A stretch of DNA of 64,000 nt from Sesamum alatum (GCA_034509735.1 JACGWO010000006.1:32481141-32545140), one strand, 5' to 3'; counted from the stretch's first letter, positions 33,443 to 46,290 are shown. Numbers and translations: made by a program. The notes: generated by a model from the sequence alone, not told the origin.

Positions 33443-34140
33443 TCACTGGATGTCCTTTTGACGACGCATTCCGATGCTATGGATGATTTTCTTAAATGTT
33501 GTTGCAGGTAAGGCTTTGGTAAATAAATCTGCCAAACTTTCACTTGACCTTATGTGCTTGACATCGATTTCACCTTTCTTTTGGAGCTCGTGTGCATAAA
33601 AGAATTTTGGTGAAATGTCCTTCGTTCTATCTCCTTTAATATAACCTCCTCGTTTTTGAGTGATGCACGATGCATTATCTTCATAGAGTATTGTTGGATC
33701 ATCTTCAATAAGTAATCCACATTTTTCTTTGACATGTTTGATAACTGATCTCAACCAAACGCATTCTCTACTTGCTTCGTGAATTGCAATTATTTCTGAA
33801 TGATTTGAAGATGTAGCCACCAATGTTTGTTTAGCTGATTTCCATGAGATTGCAGTACCTCCATATGTAACCAGATAACCAGTCTGTGATATCCCTTTAT
33901 GTGGATCAAAGAGATATCCTGCGTCTGCATACCTAATTAACTGAGAACTTGATCCATATAGGTAGAACAATCCCATATCAATTGTTTCACGAAGATAACG
34001 AAGACTATGTTTGATCCTGTTCCAATGACTTCGAGTAGGATTGGAACTATACCTTGCTAGTAAGTTAACTGCAAAAGATATATCAGGTCTTGTACAATTT
34101 GCAAGATACATAAGTGCCCCATAATGCTTAGATATGGTAC
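33443..34140 (-). pseudogene. Ale-like RNase H domain and pol C-terminus
   Basis: Open segment 34111 to 33443 (MYLANCTRPDISFAVNLLAR, YADAGYLFDPHKGISQTGYL, AISWKSAKQTLVATSSNHSE, LYEDNASCITQKRGGYIKGD, HIRSSESLADLFTKALPATT). The usual YTEAE-type acidic motif is changed to SNHSEI but its glutamate is kept; the DNASC aspartate is present. Confidence 0.88.
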
Positions 34141-35100
34141 TTCAAGACCAAGAATATTTTTTATCTTCTTCAAGAGGACAAAATGGATCATTTTTCACAT
34201 CAAGTGATCGAACAACCATAGGAGTACTCAAGGGATGAGCATAATCCATGTGAAAGTGCTTCAGGACTTTCTGCGTATAAGTGGATTGGTGAACGAAAAT
34301 ACCTTATGACATGTGTTCAATCTATAATCCAAGACAAAATTTAGTTTTTCCAAGGTCTTTGATTTCAAATTGCTTTTTAAGAGCACTTGTAGTTTTGGTG
34401 AGCTCTGGAGTCCCAATAAGATTCAAATCATCAACATATACAACAACTATAGCAAATCCGGTTGTTGATTTTTTTAATAAAATACATGGGCAGATCTCAT
34501 TGTTTTCATATCCCTCTTTGAGAAGGTATTCACTCAGATGATTACACCACATGCGATCAGATTGCTTTTGTCCATATAAAGATCTTTGTAACTTAATAGA
34601 ATAAACACTTCTGAGTTTATTGGTATATGCTTACGGCATCTTGAGTCCTTCTGGGACTTTCATATGAATATATTTGTCAGGTGATCCGTACAAATATGTA
34701 GTAACAACATCCATCAATCGCATTTCCAGTCTTTATACAACCACTAAACTAATCAAAAATCTAAAAGTAATTGTATCCATAACGGGAGCATATGTCTCCT
34801 CGTAATCAATTCTAGGTTTCTAGGAGAAACCTTGTGCAACTAATCGTGTTTTGTATTCACGATTTCAGTTTTCTCATTTCTTTTTCTGACAATACCCACT
34901 TATATCAAACAGGCATAACACCTTTAGGTGTCTGGACTACAGGTCCAAATACTTCCCGTTTTGCAAGCGAGTCCAGCTATGCTTGAATTGCTTCTTTCCA
35001 CATTGGCCAATCATTGCTCTGTCGGCATTTATCGACGGTTTGTGGTTCAATTTCATTATCACTGCTAGTGATATCAAAAGTAATTTTGAATGCAAATACG
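34141..35100 (-). pseudogene. Ale-like reverse transcriptase, decayed
   Basis: Readable across frames: NDWPMWKEAIQA near 34977-35015 marks the RT N-terminus; pieces of YIHMKVPEGLKMP and KLQRSLYGQKQSDRMW follow; 34552-34322 is open with VVVYVDDLNLIGTPEL (YVDD intact) and FEIKDLGKTKFCLGL; then STYTQKVLKHFHMDYAHPLS and a short stop-containing run into RNase H. Confidence 0.85.
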
Positions 35101-36437
35101 TTATTGATAACGATTTTATTTCTGTTCAATATTTCTCCTGATTGTGAGTAAAGTATTGAGATCTCATTATTTTCAGGTACCTGGTTCTCTTTAGGAGAAT
35201 AAAGTTCCTCTTCAGGAGGATCATGCTCCTCTTCAGGAGAATTACTATCAGGAGTAAATTTGGACATTAATTTCATTGCTTGTTCTGTGGGTGTGACTTC
35301 TTCAGGAGCTTTATCTGGTTCTTCAAGAGCTTTAGTTTGCACTTTTGTCTTTCGAGGAGCTTTATCTTTTGCACCGACTGGCCTTCCATGCTTCAGGTGT
35401 GGTAAAGACTCATTAGCTGCTAGATTGGTTTTTGATCCTTCAGGGATTTCAATCTTTGCAGGTGCACTAACAGCTGGTATAAGATTTTGTAATATTTTGA
35501 TTGTCGATGAAAGCATTCGATAATTGATTTGCAATATTTTGAAAATGAATGATATTTTGAACTTCCAGTTCATATTCTTTAGTGCAATGGTCAAAATGAG
35601 ATAACTCTATCTCATGCCATGTAATTTCTTGTTGTGCTTCAGGCAGAGACTTCTCTCTCCCTAATGGAGGAAAAACATACTCATCAAATTGACAATCTTC
35701 AAAACGTGCTATAAAAAGGTCACCTGTCATTAGTTCAAGATATCTAATAATGGATGGAGAGTCAAGTCCAACATAAATACGTAACCTATGTTGTGGACCC
35801 ATTTTTGTGCATTTTGGAGGTGCAATTGGTACATAAATTGCGCAACCAAATGTTCTAAGATGAAAAATATTTGAGGGTTGACCAAGTACAAGTTGTAATG
35901 GAGAATATTTCTGATTAGCGATTGGTCTAATTTTAGCTAAATATGCAGCATGTAATATGGCATGTCCACAAGCAGATGCAGGTAATTTTGATCTCATAAG
36001 TAAAGGTCTGGCAATCCGTTGTAATCTTTTAATAAAAGATTCAGCTAGACCATTTAGAGTGTGTACATGTGCTACTGGATGTTCGACATTAATTCCCATG
36101 GATAAATAATAGTCGTCAAATGATTTTGAAGTGAATCCACTTGCATTGTCCAAAAGAATTTTTCGAATTGGGTAATCTGGAAATTGTGCCTTTAATCTGA
36201 TTATCTGAGCAAGTAGTCTAGCAAATGCGAGATTACGAGTAGATAAAGACATACATGAGACCATTTAGTAGATGCATCTATTAATACCATAAAATATTGA
36301 AATGGATCACATGGTGGATGTATTGGTCCACATATATCACCTTGAATTCTTTCAAGAAAAGATGGTGACTCAATAACAACTTTCGAAGATGATGGTCTGA
36401 TAATTAATTTACCTTGTGAACAAGCATTACATGGCAT
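35101..36437 (-). pseudogene. Ale-like integrase and linker
   Basis: CNACSQGKLIIRPSSSK with LERIQGDICGPIHPPC (36437 downwards) starts the pre-integrase and core. After a shift near 36240 the core continues with RKILLDNASGFTSKSFDDYY, HTLNGLAESFIKRLQRIARP and a long C-terminal region to 35467. The core aspartate in LDNASGF and glutamate in LAESFIK are visible. An acidic Glu/Pro-rich linker (HDPPEEELYSPKENQVPENN) leads to RT. Confidence 0.87.
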
Positions 36438-36570
36438 TTCATTTGGTAAAAGAATCTTCTGGTTCTTTAATGATGACCATGCGAATTTTTGTTAATATAA
36501 CGCATCATTATCGATCCCGGATGCCCAAGACGATCATGCCAAAGCTTAAAGACTTTATTCATCCATTTAT

Positions 36571-37638
36571 TTATTTATTTAATAATATTTTTATATTATG
36601 AATTTTTTTATCTGGATCCTCAAAGAAATATGCAGCAGTGAGATAGTTGAGAGGCTGGCTCTTAGGCTCAGTCAAATCCTCCAAATTAGTATAAATATCA
36701 TGATCTTCAGGATCATGACTTTGAAGAAGATTTTTCTCTATCTCTTTTCCCTTTTGTTTGATAAATGCCTGATAAAAATCTACCAAATGCCTAGGCGTAC
36801 AATATATATGCGACCAGTGACCTTGTGCACCACATTTGAAGCATTTGTCTTCATATTGTTTACAAGTTTTATATTGTGGATCCTTCTCTTTATTCTGTGT
36901 TAGCCCATTTGGTTTCCACTTCTGGTGGTACGGACTATATCCCTTGGAAGCATTTTGATTTTTTCTTTTCCACTGAAATTTATTCTTACCACGTCTAGCA
37001 CCACCGTTGTTTCCATTATTATTGATTCTTATGCCATTCGCTTCAGGGAGTGGCTTGGAACCAGTAGGGTGTGCTTGGTTGTTTTTCATCAGGAGCTCGT
37101 TATTTTGTTCTGCCACCAGAAGCCATGAGATCAATTCAGAATATTTTGTGAATCTTCTTTCTCGATATTGTTGTTGCAGAACTATATTAGAGGCATGGAA
37201 TGTAGAGAATGTTTTCTCTAAAATATCAGCATCCGTGACTGTTTCGCCACACAATTTCAGCCGTGAGGTGATTTTGAATATTGCATAATTATAATCAGTT
37301 GCGGATTTGAAATCTTGCAACCTCAGGTGCATCCATTCATAACGAGCTCTGTGCAGAATTACGAACTTCTGGTGTGCATATTTCTCCTTTAAATTATTTC
37401 AAACGACAAAAGGATCCTTTACAGTTAAATTTTCAGTTTTTAATTCTTCATGAATGTGGTGTCAGAGGAAAATCATTGCTTTTGCGCGATCCTGCTGGGA
37501 TGCCAGATTTCCTTGTTTAATCATGTCACCAAGATTCACAGCTTTTAGGTGAATTTCGGCATCGAGGATCCATGATAAATAATTATTACCAGTAATGTCA
37601 AGAGCAACAAATTCAAGTTTTGTCAGATTGTTCGACAT
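36571..37638 (-). pseudogene. Ale-like gag with altered zinc knuckle
   Basis: ATG at 37638 (MSNNLTKLEFVALDITGNNY, LSWILDAEIHLKA) to a stop near 37462, then shifted continuation from 37332: YAIFKITSRLKLCGETVTD, TFHASNIVLQQQYRERRF and a basic Asn/Gly/Lys region. The knuckle is CFKCGAQGHWSHIYC, C-X2-C-X4-H-X5-C, one residue longer than usual in the last spacing. CTPRHLVDFYQA follows, as in Ale/Retrofit gags. The open segment ends near 36571. Confidence 0.85.
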
Positions 37639-37700
37639 AGTATTTTGAATAATAATAGCAAAAAATATATAATAAAACAATACATTGTACAGAGTAGAAG

Positions 37701-37718
37701 CTACTCGTGTTGATAACG
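37701..37718 (-). promoter_or_regulatory. Primer-binding region of the Ale-like element
   Basis: Minus strand CGTTATCAACACGAG immediately after the 5' LTR end, similar to the ...TTATCAGCACGA region next to the LTR in Ale-type elements, which is thought to pair with an internal part of initiator tRNA-Met. Confidence 0.6.
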
Positions 37719-37914
37719 TATTATAAAATGATTGAATAGATAGCAAATATTGAATATCATAAACTTTCACTGTATTGTTCATTTTCCAACAACACTGTAC
37801 ATCTACTATTTATATAATTTACTAAGTAGCATTGTATTAATGACGCCAATAATACTTTTATATTTGTTGAAATGAAACATAGGAATGGTCATTCATTATT
37901 TTATGTGTATAACA
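37719..37914 (-). repeat. 5' LTR of the Ale-like element
   Basis: 196 bp, near-identical to 32945-33142 by eye, ending outward in TGTTATACACATAA and followed by the TAAAT duplication at 37915-37919. Confidence 0.88.
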
Positions 37915-37919
37915 TAAAT

Positions 37920-39701
37920 TGAATTTTGTTTAGTCGTAATCAATAACTTTTAAGATGCATTTAAAAAATTTCCTCTTTTTTTCTCTCTTTTTTTTGAAAG
38001 TTTTTTGCCACAATTTTTGCCCAAAAAAGAAAAAATTGAGCGAAATTCCTTCCTTATTGTTTCTTATATGAGGCACATGCAAACGTTATATTGTTGTGAA
38101 CTAACAGATACTAATGTGTGACACAACAATCGATTTTTCTTACTTATGTCAACATAATATTTGAAAGAGGGCAAAAAATGTATAGTTTTTTTTTTTTTTT
38201 TTTTAAATTTTGAGGCTAAATACGTTGATCCTATAAATTTTGATACTATATACGAAGACCCTTTTCAAATGAGATTTAAAATACAATATTCTCAGTTGTT
38301 TTTTACTCTTGGTTCGTTTAAGAGGCACCTCAGTTCACGGGGCCAATAAAAGCAATTTTACCCATCATAGCATAAGCCCAAAAATAGAAGATACTACACA
38401 TGTACCCAAGAATCTACTAAAATCTCATAGTTGTCACAAGAGGTGAGGCAGTACTTACCTAAAATGCACCGCCAAACAATCACCTCGTTGAATTAAAGTA
38501 AGGTTGTGTTTGGATTGAAGTTCCAATTCACGATAACAAATCCTTTAATTTTATTGGCTAATTAAACATTACAAGGGATTTTACTCTTGTATTTTGAACT
38601 ATATTTTATGAAATTTAAATACTCCTTAATACAGTGTCATTTGAATTTTTTTCCTCAAAAGTTTCATTCAAATAATTAAAATCCTTCTATCCAAATGTGG
38701 TATAATGGAATTATTTCCAGAAAACAAAGGGATTTAATCTTGGAAAATCATTTCTACGGATTAATGTAATTATGATTAAAATAATATTTTATAATTCTTT
38801 TAAAGTATTTGAAACTAAGTCCCCGAAAAACTATAAATTAGATGAAAAATAGCAAATTAACTTTATTTATTATAATGCACCAATATTAATAAAACCTAAA
38901 GCAACATAGATTTATATAAATTGAATGAAAGATTATTAAAGAATTAAGCATAAGTACAATAGAAAATTAATATAATATGTTTAAAATATGTTACATAAAA
39001 ATAGAAAAGTAGTCCAAATTCTAAATTAACTAATGACAATGAAATCAACTTCTTGAAGTTCAAACCTGTAAATGTCAAAAAACAAACAAACAACCAAACA
39101 AAAAGAGTGAATCAGATGGTTTATGAAATATATCATCAAAATATTTTATGACGGAGAACTTAGAAAATAAATGAAAAATACAAATTTAGAGAAATTAAAT
39201 TTTCGTCAAAAAAGAATCTTTACACTTTTCATTAAATGAAACATAATTATGAATACTTGCAATTTATTTATCCAAAAGATTCAATCTTTTTGGAAGATGA
39301 GAACACTCTTCACACCAATCAACTAGTAAAATAAATAAATGGTACAGGCACAAAAAATGTATAGGCACAACTTATGAATATGTTGATGTGGTCTTGTAGC
39401 ATATTTTTACCATTTTCCTGGTAGCATAATACGTCATGCCAAAACTATTAGTATATATGAAATATTATGTGTGTCCAAAAATAGGATTATTCTTTTTTAT
39501 CTTTTCTTCTCAAATTTTAAAATAAGCAACTTGATGTCACGAATTGAAAAACAGAGTAAAAAACAATTATGTGGTCTCGAGGATCAAGATTTTATGAAGA
39601 AATGAACCATATGGAGCACGTCGACAATGTGTAACACAAACAACCAATTCAAAAATATCTGTGGTAAAGTATAAATTAGTTTATATATATATATATATAT
39701 G
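37920..39701. other. AT-rich intergenic DNA
   Basis: No gene recognised. A possible small MITE at about 38505-38705 has imperfect ends gtgtttggattgaag / (minus) cacatttggatagaag. An (AT)n tract lies at about 39682-39700. Confidence 0.45.
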
Positions 39702-40207
39702 TAGGCTTAAATATTATTTCGGTCCTATAGTTTTTGCACTTTGACATTTTTATCATTTATCTTTTTAGGATTGCAAAAGACTCCTGCAACTTTTTGACAT
39801 TTCACATTTTTGGTCCTTTTGGCGTCGGATTTTACAAAACTCGCCAGAATAAATCATGTGCACCTCACGTTGTTCATTTAAATTGGGGCCTTTGTTTTGA
39901 TTGTTTCACTTTCGCCAAAATGGACAAAAAATTAAAAAAAAAATGACGTGGCATGTGATTTATTCCGTCAACTTTTGCACACCAGAAGGACCAAGACTCT
40001 TTTGTAACCCCTAGAAAGATAAAGGATAAGAATGCCAAAATCGTGAGGGGCAATGATTTATTCTAGCAACTTTTGCAAAATCTGGCACCAGAAGGACCAA
40101 TATCGCACAATGTCAAAAAGTTATAGGACTATTTTGCAATCCTAGAAAGATAAAGAATAAAAATGCTAAAGTGCCATAATTACAAGACAAAAATATATTT
40201 GAGCCTA
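39702..40207. repeat. Fold-back (inverted repeat) element, ~506 bp
   Basis: The left arm (taggcttaaatattatttcg, ggtcctatag, tttgacatttttatcat, ctttttaggattgcaaa) pairs over ~80 bp with the right arm ending gagccta, including inner pairing of caactttttgacatt / caatgtcaaaaagtt. Flanked by TA repeats. Non-coding MITE-like element of the ...GGTCC-stem type. Confidence 0.75.
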
Positions 40208-40235
40208 TATATATATAAGAGGCACAAATATACAA

Positions 40236-40517
40236 TTAATTAATATAAATTAACTTACCAATAAGCTGATAGTCCAAATCCATATGGCTTTCTATGTCTT
40301 TCAATTTAACAATGTGATAAAAGTGGCGTAAAAACTCATTCTGATGATTTGTAATATCTTCAATATCATGACCTAATAGCAACTGACAGCGGTGAGGTAG
40401 TATTCTATATTTTTTATCAGCTACTATTACTTGTACACCTTGAATAGTATATATGTTTCCTTCAGCAAGACATGAAATGATGTATGCAACATTACAATCA
40501 TAAACAACAACTTGCAT
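40236..40517 (-). pseudogene. RPA1-like OB-fold segment of a Helitron
   Basis: A 93-residue segment on the minus strand (VAYIISCLAEGNIYTIQGVQ, VADKKYRILPHRCQLLLGHD) matches the OB-fold region of plant replication protein A large-subunit-like proteins (SEGNVYxIxxFxV, YRxTxHxYKLxF pattern). Such RPA-like genes are commonly carried by plant Helitrons downstream of the Rep/helicase gene, and here it lies downstream of the helicase on the same strand. It is a partial exon; neighbouring exons between 40620 and 40800 were not resolved. Confidence 0.6.
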
Positions 40518-41190
40518 GAAGAAACCCTACCGAATTTGACAAAAAGAGATGAAATTTTGTCAAAACTTTCTAATTTAAATTTATAAAAGTAAAACTTAAA
40601 TATAGAAAAATAATATAATCAGATATATGCTTACGTTACAATCAACAAATACCATCTTCAATATTCTAATCTCATGCTCGTGTGTGTGTGTGTGTACATC
40701 TACTAGTCTAATCAAGTGAACCTTGATATTGAATTTGCAATCATGTGAGCTCAATAACTCCAATGGTGTATATATTACATCTGTATCTCCTACACTTATT
40801 AATAATATTTATTTTTATTTTAACCTTTTGATGTATGTTATCTTTTGAAACACACGAATACATTGCAATTTAACAACAACAAAAAAAAAAACATAAATGA
40901 AAGAAAAGTGTGAACTATGCATGATTATGCAATTATGACAAATCTTGTATAGACGAATATATGAATCGTATGATAAGATATATAGTTATGCTAAAAATAT
41001 AATTACAATGATAATTATAAATAAAAATAATTCTATTCATGAATTGCAGCAAGTATCTCAGGATACACGATATTTTTTGTGCAATTTTGAGGTGTTCTAG
41101 GTTTATTACAAATGAGCATCTTTAAGCCTAATGAATTTGTTACACGTGACAATGCAACATGTAACTGACAGCGTGTGAATACTGGCTCTA
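40518..41190. other. AT-rich interior of the Helitron
   Basis: Contains a (GT)n tract at about 40681-40694 and no clear coding. Possibly introns of the RPA-like gene. Confidence 0.4.
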
Positions 41191-41200
41191 TCAAATACAA

Positions 41201-44040
41201 TCATACTCTATCTAGTGTTTGTCCTTGATTCTTATTAATAGTGATTGCAAATACCAACTTTATAGGAAATTGTCTTCTCTTCTTTGAAAAAAGATATTTG
41301 AGATGAGTGGTGGTAAGAACAATTCGTGGAATTAGGACGCCTTCACCCATATGAGATACGGTGATGACATGTGCCTTGAGCACCTTTTCACCAATTTTCG
41401 AGATAATGAGTCGAGTTCCATTGCACAAACCCCAAGACTGATTAAGATTTCTCATAAGCATTACAAATACCCATTTCTTTAGCTCTAAGAAATGATTAGG
41501 AATACTAGAAACCTTTATAGAGTTCAACAATTCAGGGAATTCATATCTTGCTCATGATCACTTGTTTCCCCAGGACACAAACTATGTGCACTACAAAATT
41601 GATTATTATCACCAGGTAGCATAGACAACATTACGGAATTGATGTCATCAACATCACTATTTTCTGAAGCTAATATACCTCTTTCTTTTAGATAAGTACA
41701 ATAGTTGTACTTATCATTCAACTCCAGATAGGTTTCATTTACAGCTACATCAAGGAATTATTACCATTTTCTATTAAAAACTCTTCGAGGATTTCAATCC
41801 AGTCAGATTCTTTACCATCACTAAAAGATAGACATCTTGCTTTTCCTTCTCTAATCAAATTAATCCATTCAGCAAAACTTTGTAATTGATCATGTGAGTA
41901 TGTTGAATCTTCCTGTGGCATAAGCCGCATGTTTATCTTTAGATTCATCACTTTACATTGATTCCAAAGTTTTGACTTAGGTAATTAGGCTGCAACAATG
42001 GATTCACACCTACCTTTAGTTACATCAGACAATATATGTTTAAATCTCCCCCTAAAATGCACAATTTTCCACAAAAGGGTTATTAGTAGAAACCACGGGT
42101 TGCACAGGGAATATCTTTTAAAATTTTGCCCCTAATATGAACTTCATGCCATTCATTATCCTAATCAAACAAACCACATGCTACACAGGCTTGCTTAAAT
42201 GCAGATATAATATCCCATTAAAAGTTCTTAGATCCTCAAAACATTGAGCTCCACGGACTTTATAGAGTAGCATGCGCAAGTAGTATTTTTCTTCAGAACT
42301 TGGATGTGCATAAGGCAACCTACCAATACAAATCTATCTCCACCATTTGGATTATATAGCCCACATGGTCCATGGAACATACATCTGACAACAATTTCAT
42401 AAGCTAAATGGTCAGTATCCTTGTCAGGAATTTCAACACATATAAACCCATCAATGTCTTCAAGAGTGATATTGCCGCACATATAAACCCATCTATATAG
42501 TTTTATCTTGGTCAGATAAAGTCAAAGTTATGTGTGAGTGAGGTAATCCTCGTTTCTAAAATTCTACCACAAGAATATCTGTTTGCATTGAAAATTTTAA
42601 AATATTAATGCACTTAATAATTTAATATATCAAATAAAAGATAATAAATATATATAGGATATACCTCCTAATCCATTTCCAAAAAACTTTTTTTTTTCCA
42701 TGAAGTGTTCCATCAACTACTTAAGCTTCATTCTGAATATTCTTGCTATGATGTCTAGTCTATCTTCTGTATGCTGATCAGGTAGCTTTAGCAATTCCCG
42801 AGAATTTTTTTGCCAATTAGGATTACAGGTAAATGTAATGGAAAAAGTCAGGAGATCCAATTGCACTACTTATGGATATAGAATCTTGATAATGTTGCAT
42901 CATATTACGCGGCCCTTCTGTAAATGATGATGGCAATACAATCCTTCGTCCAATTGCACTAGCATCTATGTCACTTGTGACGATAACATCTTCTAGACCT
43001 TGATACAAATCTTCTCGCATTTCAGCTTGATGTGTTTTTACGTAAGTTAACCTTTGTTGTTCAAATGCTGTATAGCAATAGCTAGTTGGTTAAACAAATG
43101 CCCCCCTTGTAAAAGTTTCTTCCCTTCTGATTCTCTATGTTGGAACCGAAATCCCATAACTCTCTTATGGAGACTTTCCTATTTCTTGATTGGTCTAAGA
43201 TTTTGTTGTAAGGTATACAAGTTCTCCACCCATCAATTCCATATGGAAAGAGTAATTGATATTGAAGTGGTGTATATGAAGGATGCGTTTCACTAATCGT
43301 TTTAAGTGTTAGTCATTTTTGCAGACATTAATTTCACGACATCCAAAAACATTAGTATCATCTCAACAATTAACTCAACAATCTTATTAGTGGTCGGTTG
43401 AATGTATTGCCTATTGCTCCTTCAATGGAAGATACATACATACAAATTCATACCATTATCCAACTGCAATGAATCTCTTGCATTACGAAATACTTGAACA
43501 TATGGATTCACACTCTCCAACATAATTTTCAAACCATCAATAATAGAAGTGAGGTTTACCAAGTTACCATCTCGTAAGATTCTCAACCGGTTGCGAACTC
43601 TCTTTCTGCGTCGCAAATATACAACTGAACAAAGTTGTTCACAAAACCAGGTGGCAGAAGTAAAAATCCAATCTGATGAAAATTTTCACCAAATATATCT
43701 TAAAGCATGATGGTCCTCTACCATCTTGAACAGAGGTATCAACCTTCCCACACATTGATGTGAAACAAAACATAGAATTCAATGATTCTATGTTGTCTTT
43801 AAACAAACGATCCTTTAATAATCTATCAAGATATTCAGGAGAATATGACAATAATTGTAGAACTACTTTTCCACTTTGACAACATGGCCCAAACTTTGGA
43901 TTAATATTTGAGCTAAGTTTATATTTCTCTTCTAACCACATAATGGCCCTACAAAATTGACAAACGATATTTCTCTCACCCAATGCTGATCTTGTAGATA
44001 CCCAACAAGTTGCAGCTCGTGGTATTGTTGATTGAACTGT
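41201..44040 (-). pseudogene. Helitron Rep/helicase (RepHel), decayed
   Basis: Minus-strand pieces in order: WLEEKYKLSSNINPKFGPCC and MFCFTSMCGKVDTSVQDGRG (43983-43639); SVNPYVQVFRNARDSL (43616-43422); LYQGLEDVIVTSDIDASAIG and PRNMMQHYQDSI (43020-42823), the Rep domain; KRGLPHSHIT with the HUH pair at 42532-42543 (preceded by a TAG); EIPDKDTDHLAYEIVV (42482-42228); KINMRLMPQ (41951-41745); and the helicase C-terminus LNQSWGLCNGTRLIISKIGE and FAITINKNQGQTLDRV (41530-41201). I do not see the Walker A segment, so the helicase core is partly deleted. RepHel nicks and unwinds DNA for rolling-circle transposition. Confidence 0.85.
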
Positions 44041-44380
44041 AATTTTTCACAGTCATATATTAATAATAATAGGATGATAAAATATATTTTATTATATCCT
44101 AATTAGAGATATATTAAAATCACTTTCAAATAGATATATATTTTTTATACAAAATTTGTAGAGGTTAAAACTTTTATAAGACTGTTTTTCTTTTTCAGAA
44201 TTATTATTTTTCATTCATCCAAACTATGTATTTTGTAGTTATGAGAATACATATAGGCTTACGATAGACTAAAGTATTCATAATCATTGGGTCACTACTA
44301 TAAGTAAATTGAATATTCAACAAAAATATTCTTGTGGTATTGTATCCCCAATCAGGTATATAACTTCCTTTTATCAATTA
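44041..44380. other. AT-rich sequence upstream of the RepHel remnant
   Basis: No domain recognised; likely Helitron interior. Confidence 0.35.
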
Positions 44381-44600
44381 CTAGTCGGCGTGGCACGCCG
44401 TCCCTACGTGCATATAATAAATAATATTTCATGCTTTAAAATATATTATAACACTCTTACAAAAAAGAAGAGAGAAGGAAATAAAGAAAGAAAAGAAACT
44501 AACTTAGGGGCATTATTGGCATAATAAAAAATTGGTGTCGCGGTGTAAGTAACCGCCTTTTATGAGTGAAAATAGTGTTTTCTTTATATATTAGTATAGA
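44381..44600 (-). mobile_element. 220 bp non-autonomous mini-Helitron
   Basis: On the minus strand it starts TCTATACTAATATATAAAG, a canonical plant Helitron 5' end, and ends with a 15-base hairpin CGGCGTG-C-CACGCCG (44386-44400) and CTAG. On the plus strand an A (44380) and a T (44601) flank it, so insertion is into an AT dinucleotide with no duplication, as Helitrons require. It has no coding capacity. Confidence 0.82.
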
Positions 44601-45289
44601 TATATTTTTCTTCTATTCATGCAAATATACGAAGCCAAAGAATTTGGTCTACATATGTATTGTTACGTCGAAGATTTTAGTTGGTTTGTTTTCTTTTTTT
44701 TAATAACTTACCATGTACAATGGTATGTGAGTCTCTTTCTGTGTCATTGTGAATTTCTTGCACCACATTTATGAACGCCCCTAAACTATATTCTATATGC
44801 CCAATAAATAAAACAAATATGAATAAATGTATAGATTATTATTGATGAAAATACTGTAAAGCTGTTTATTTATACCCTGCACAATATGAATAGAGTAGAG
44901 TATTATTGGAGTTGTAAGTCAGTCTCCATCATTGTTAATAAATTCTTTCCCTCGTGTTAGCATGTTCAAAGAAGGTATTATTATATTTTTATGTCATATT
45001 AGTAATTATATTCATCAAGTTCATATACATTAATTACACATATTTGAATAAAAAAATATAACAAATATTAAAAGAAATACTAACTATTGACAATGTGAGT
45101 ATGGGGCATATTTATCAAGGTTGGTTGATTGCCACTGCAAATTTCTATATTTGATTAAGATTTATATCAATTAATCATATTTTTCAAAATGTGCATAAGT
45201 TTTAAAAAATGAATAGATTGATTGTTTCCATTGCAAGTCGTAAAATGAGAAATATTATCAAAATATTAATTTGAGATACTTACAGTTTC
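44601..45289. other. AT-rich intergenic DNA
   Basis: Nothing recognisable. Could belong to the 5' part of the decayed Helitron. Confidence 0.35.
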
Positions 45290-46290
45290 CAATCTGAGCT
45301 CACCAAAAAAATGTGTTATTGGGATGGAATTTTGGGACGGCCAACATTTGTCCCAATAGTCGTTCCACTTTGGCATAGTTTTAGAATGACTTAGGACGGA
45401 TTTGGAACGGAAGGTCTTACACCAACGAGTACCGACCCAAAATAAAATGTTCGTCCAACACAGGACTAAAAAGAGTAACCGTCCCAAATATCGTCTCAAT
45501 ATTTTGGCAGTAAATAGTTTGTGATGACTTTTGGGACGACGTGTCGTCCCTCCCAACTTTGGCACGACATTTGGGACGATTGAAAATTTAATTTGGAACG
45601 GTAGGGTGACGATCCTTTTTTGCGACGAAATATTGTTCAAAATGTAGTCCCAAATATCCTTCCTAACTTTTTTTCCCAAAAGTTTAACCACTAATTTATA
45701 ACGACTATTTGCTTTCGTCCCAAATGTCGTCCCAAATCTTAACGGCTATATTATAACGGATCTTTTCCGTCCCAAATTCCATGCCAAGATTTACCCAAAA
45801 AATGTGTATAAAATAGTTGTGCTCCATCTCATTTGTGTTTCCATTTAATTGCATCCTTCTTATTTGTGAAACTAGTTAAGCTCTAAAAATATCTACTTTG
45901 TGTGGTCTAAAGTTTGCCATAAATCATTCAGTTCTAAAAATTGAGGTGGAGGGGGTACTTCATTATCCGGGTACTAAATAATATAACCATTTAAACTATG
46001 ATATTATTCTCGTTCTTAATATATTATCAACAATTTTTTAGGTATTTGCAATTAATATATATTGTGTTTTTATATAATTAGGTAAATATATTAAGATAAA
46101 TGAAGAAGTCGGCCTAGAACACAACCAACCGACTGGTCAACCTAGCGGCCAACACCATCTACCGCGGAGGGTCCTCCTAAATGGGCGAGCACAAGAGAAA
46201 ACTAGTAAGTAAATATGATTTTGAATAAGTGTAACTATTTTCAATAATAATTATTTTACAAATGTCTAACATTTCTAAATACACGTGCAG

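Larger units (their letters stand above)
32945..37914 (-). mobile_element. Ty1/copia element, Ale/Retrofit-like, ~4.97 kb
   Basis: Complete-length element on the minus strand: 5' LTR 37719-37914, primer-binding site, gag, integrase, RT, RNase H, polypurine tract and 3' LTR 32945-33142, flanked by TAAAT at 32940-32944 and 37915-37919. Short ~197 bp LTRs, a gag knuckle followed by CTPRHLVDFYQA, and an ...ACGTTATCAACACGAG primer-binding region resemble Ale/Retrofit elements. Multiple stops and shifts make it non-autonomous. Confidence 0.88.

Noticed and set aside
44461..44560. Short open frame inside the mini-Helitron
   Set aside because: Low complexity (Lys/Glu-rich) and within a 220 bp non-coding element.
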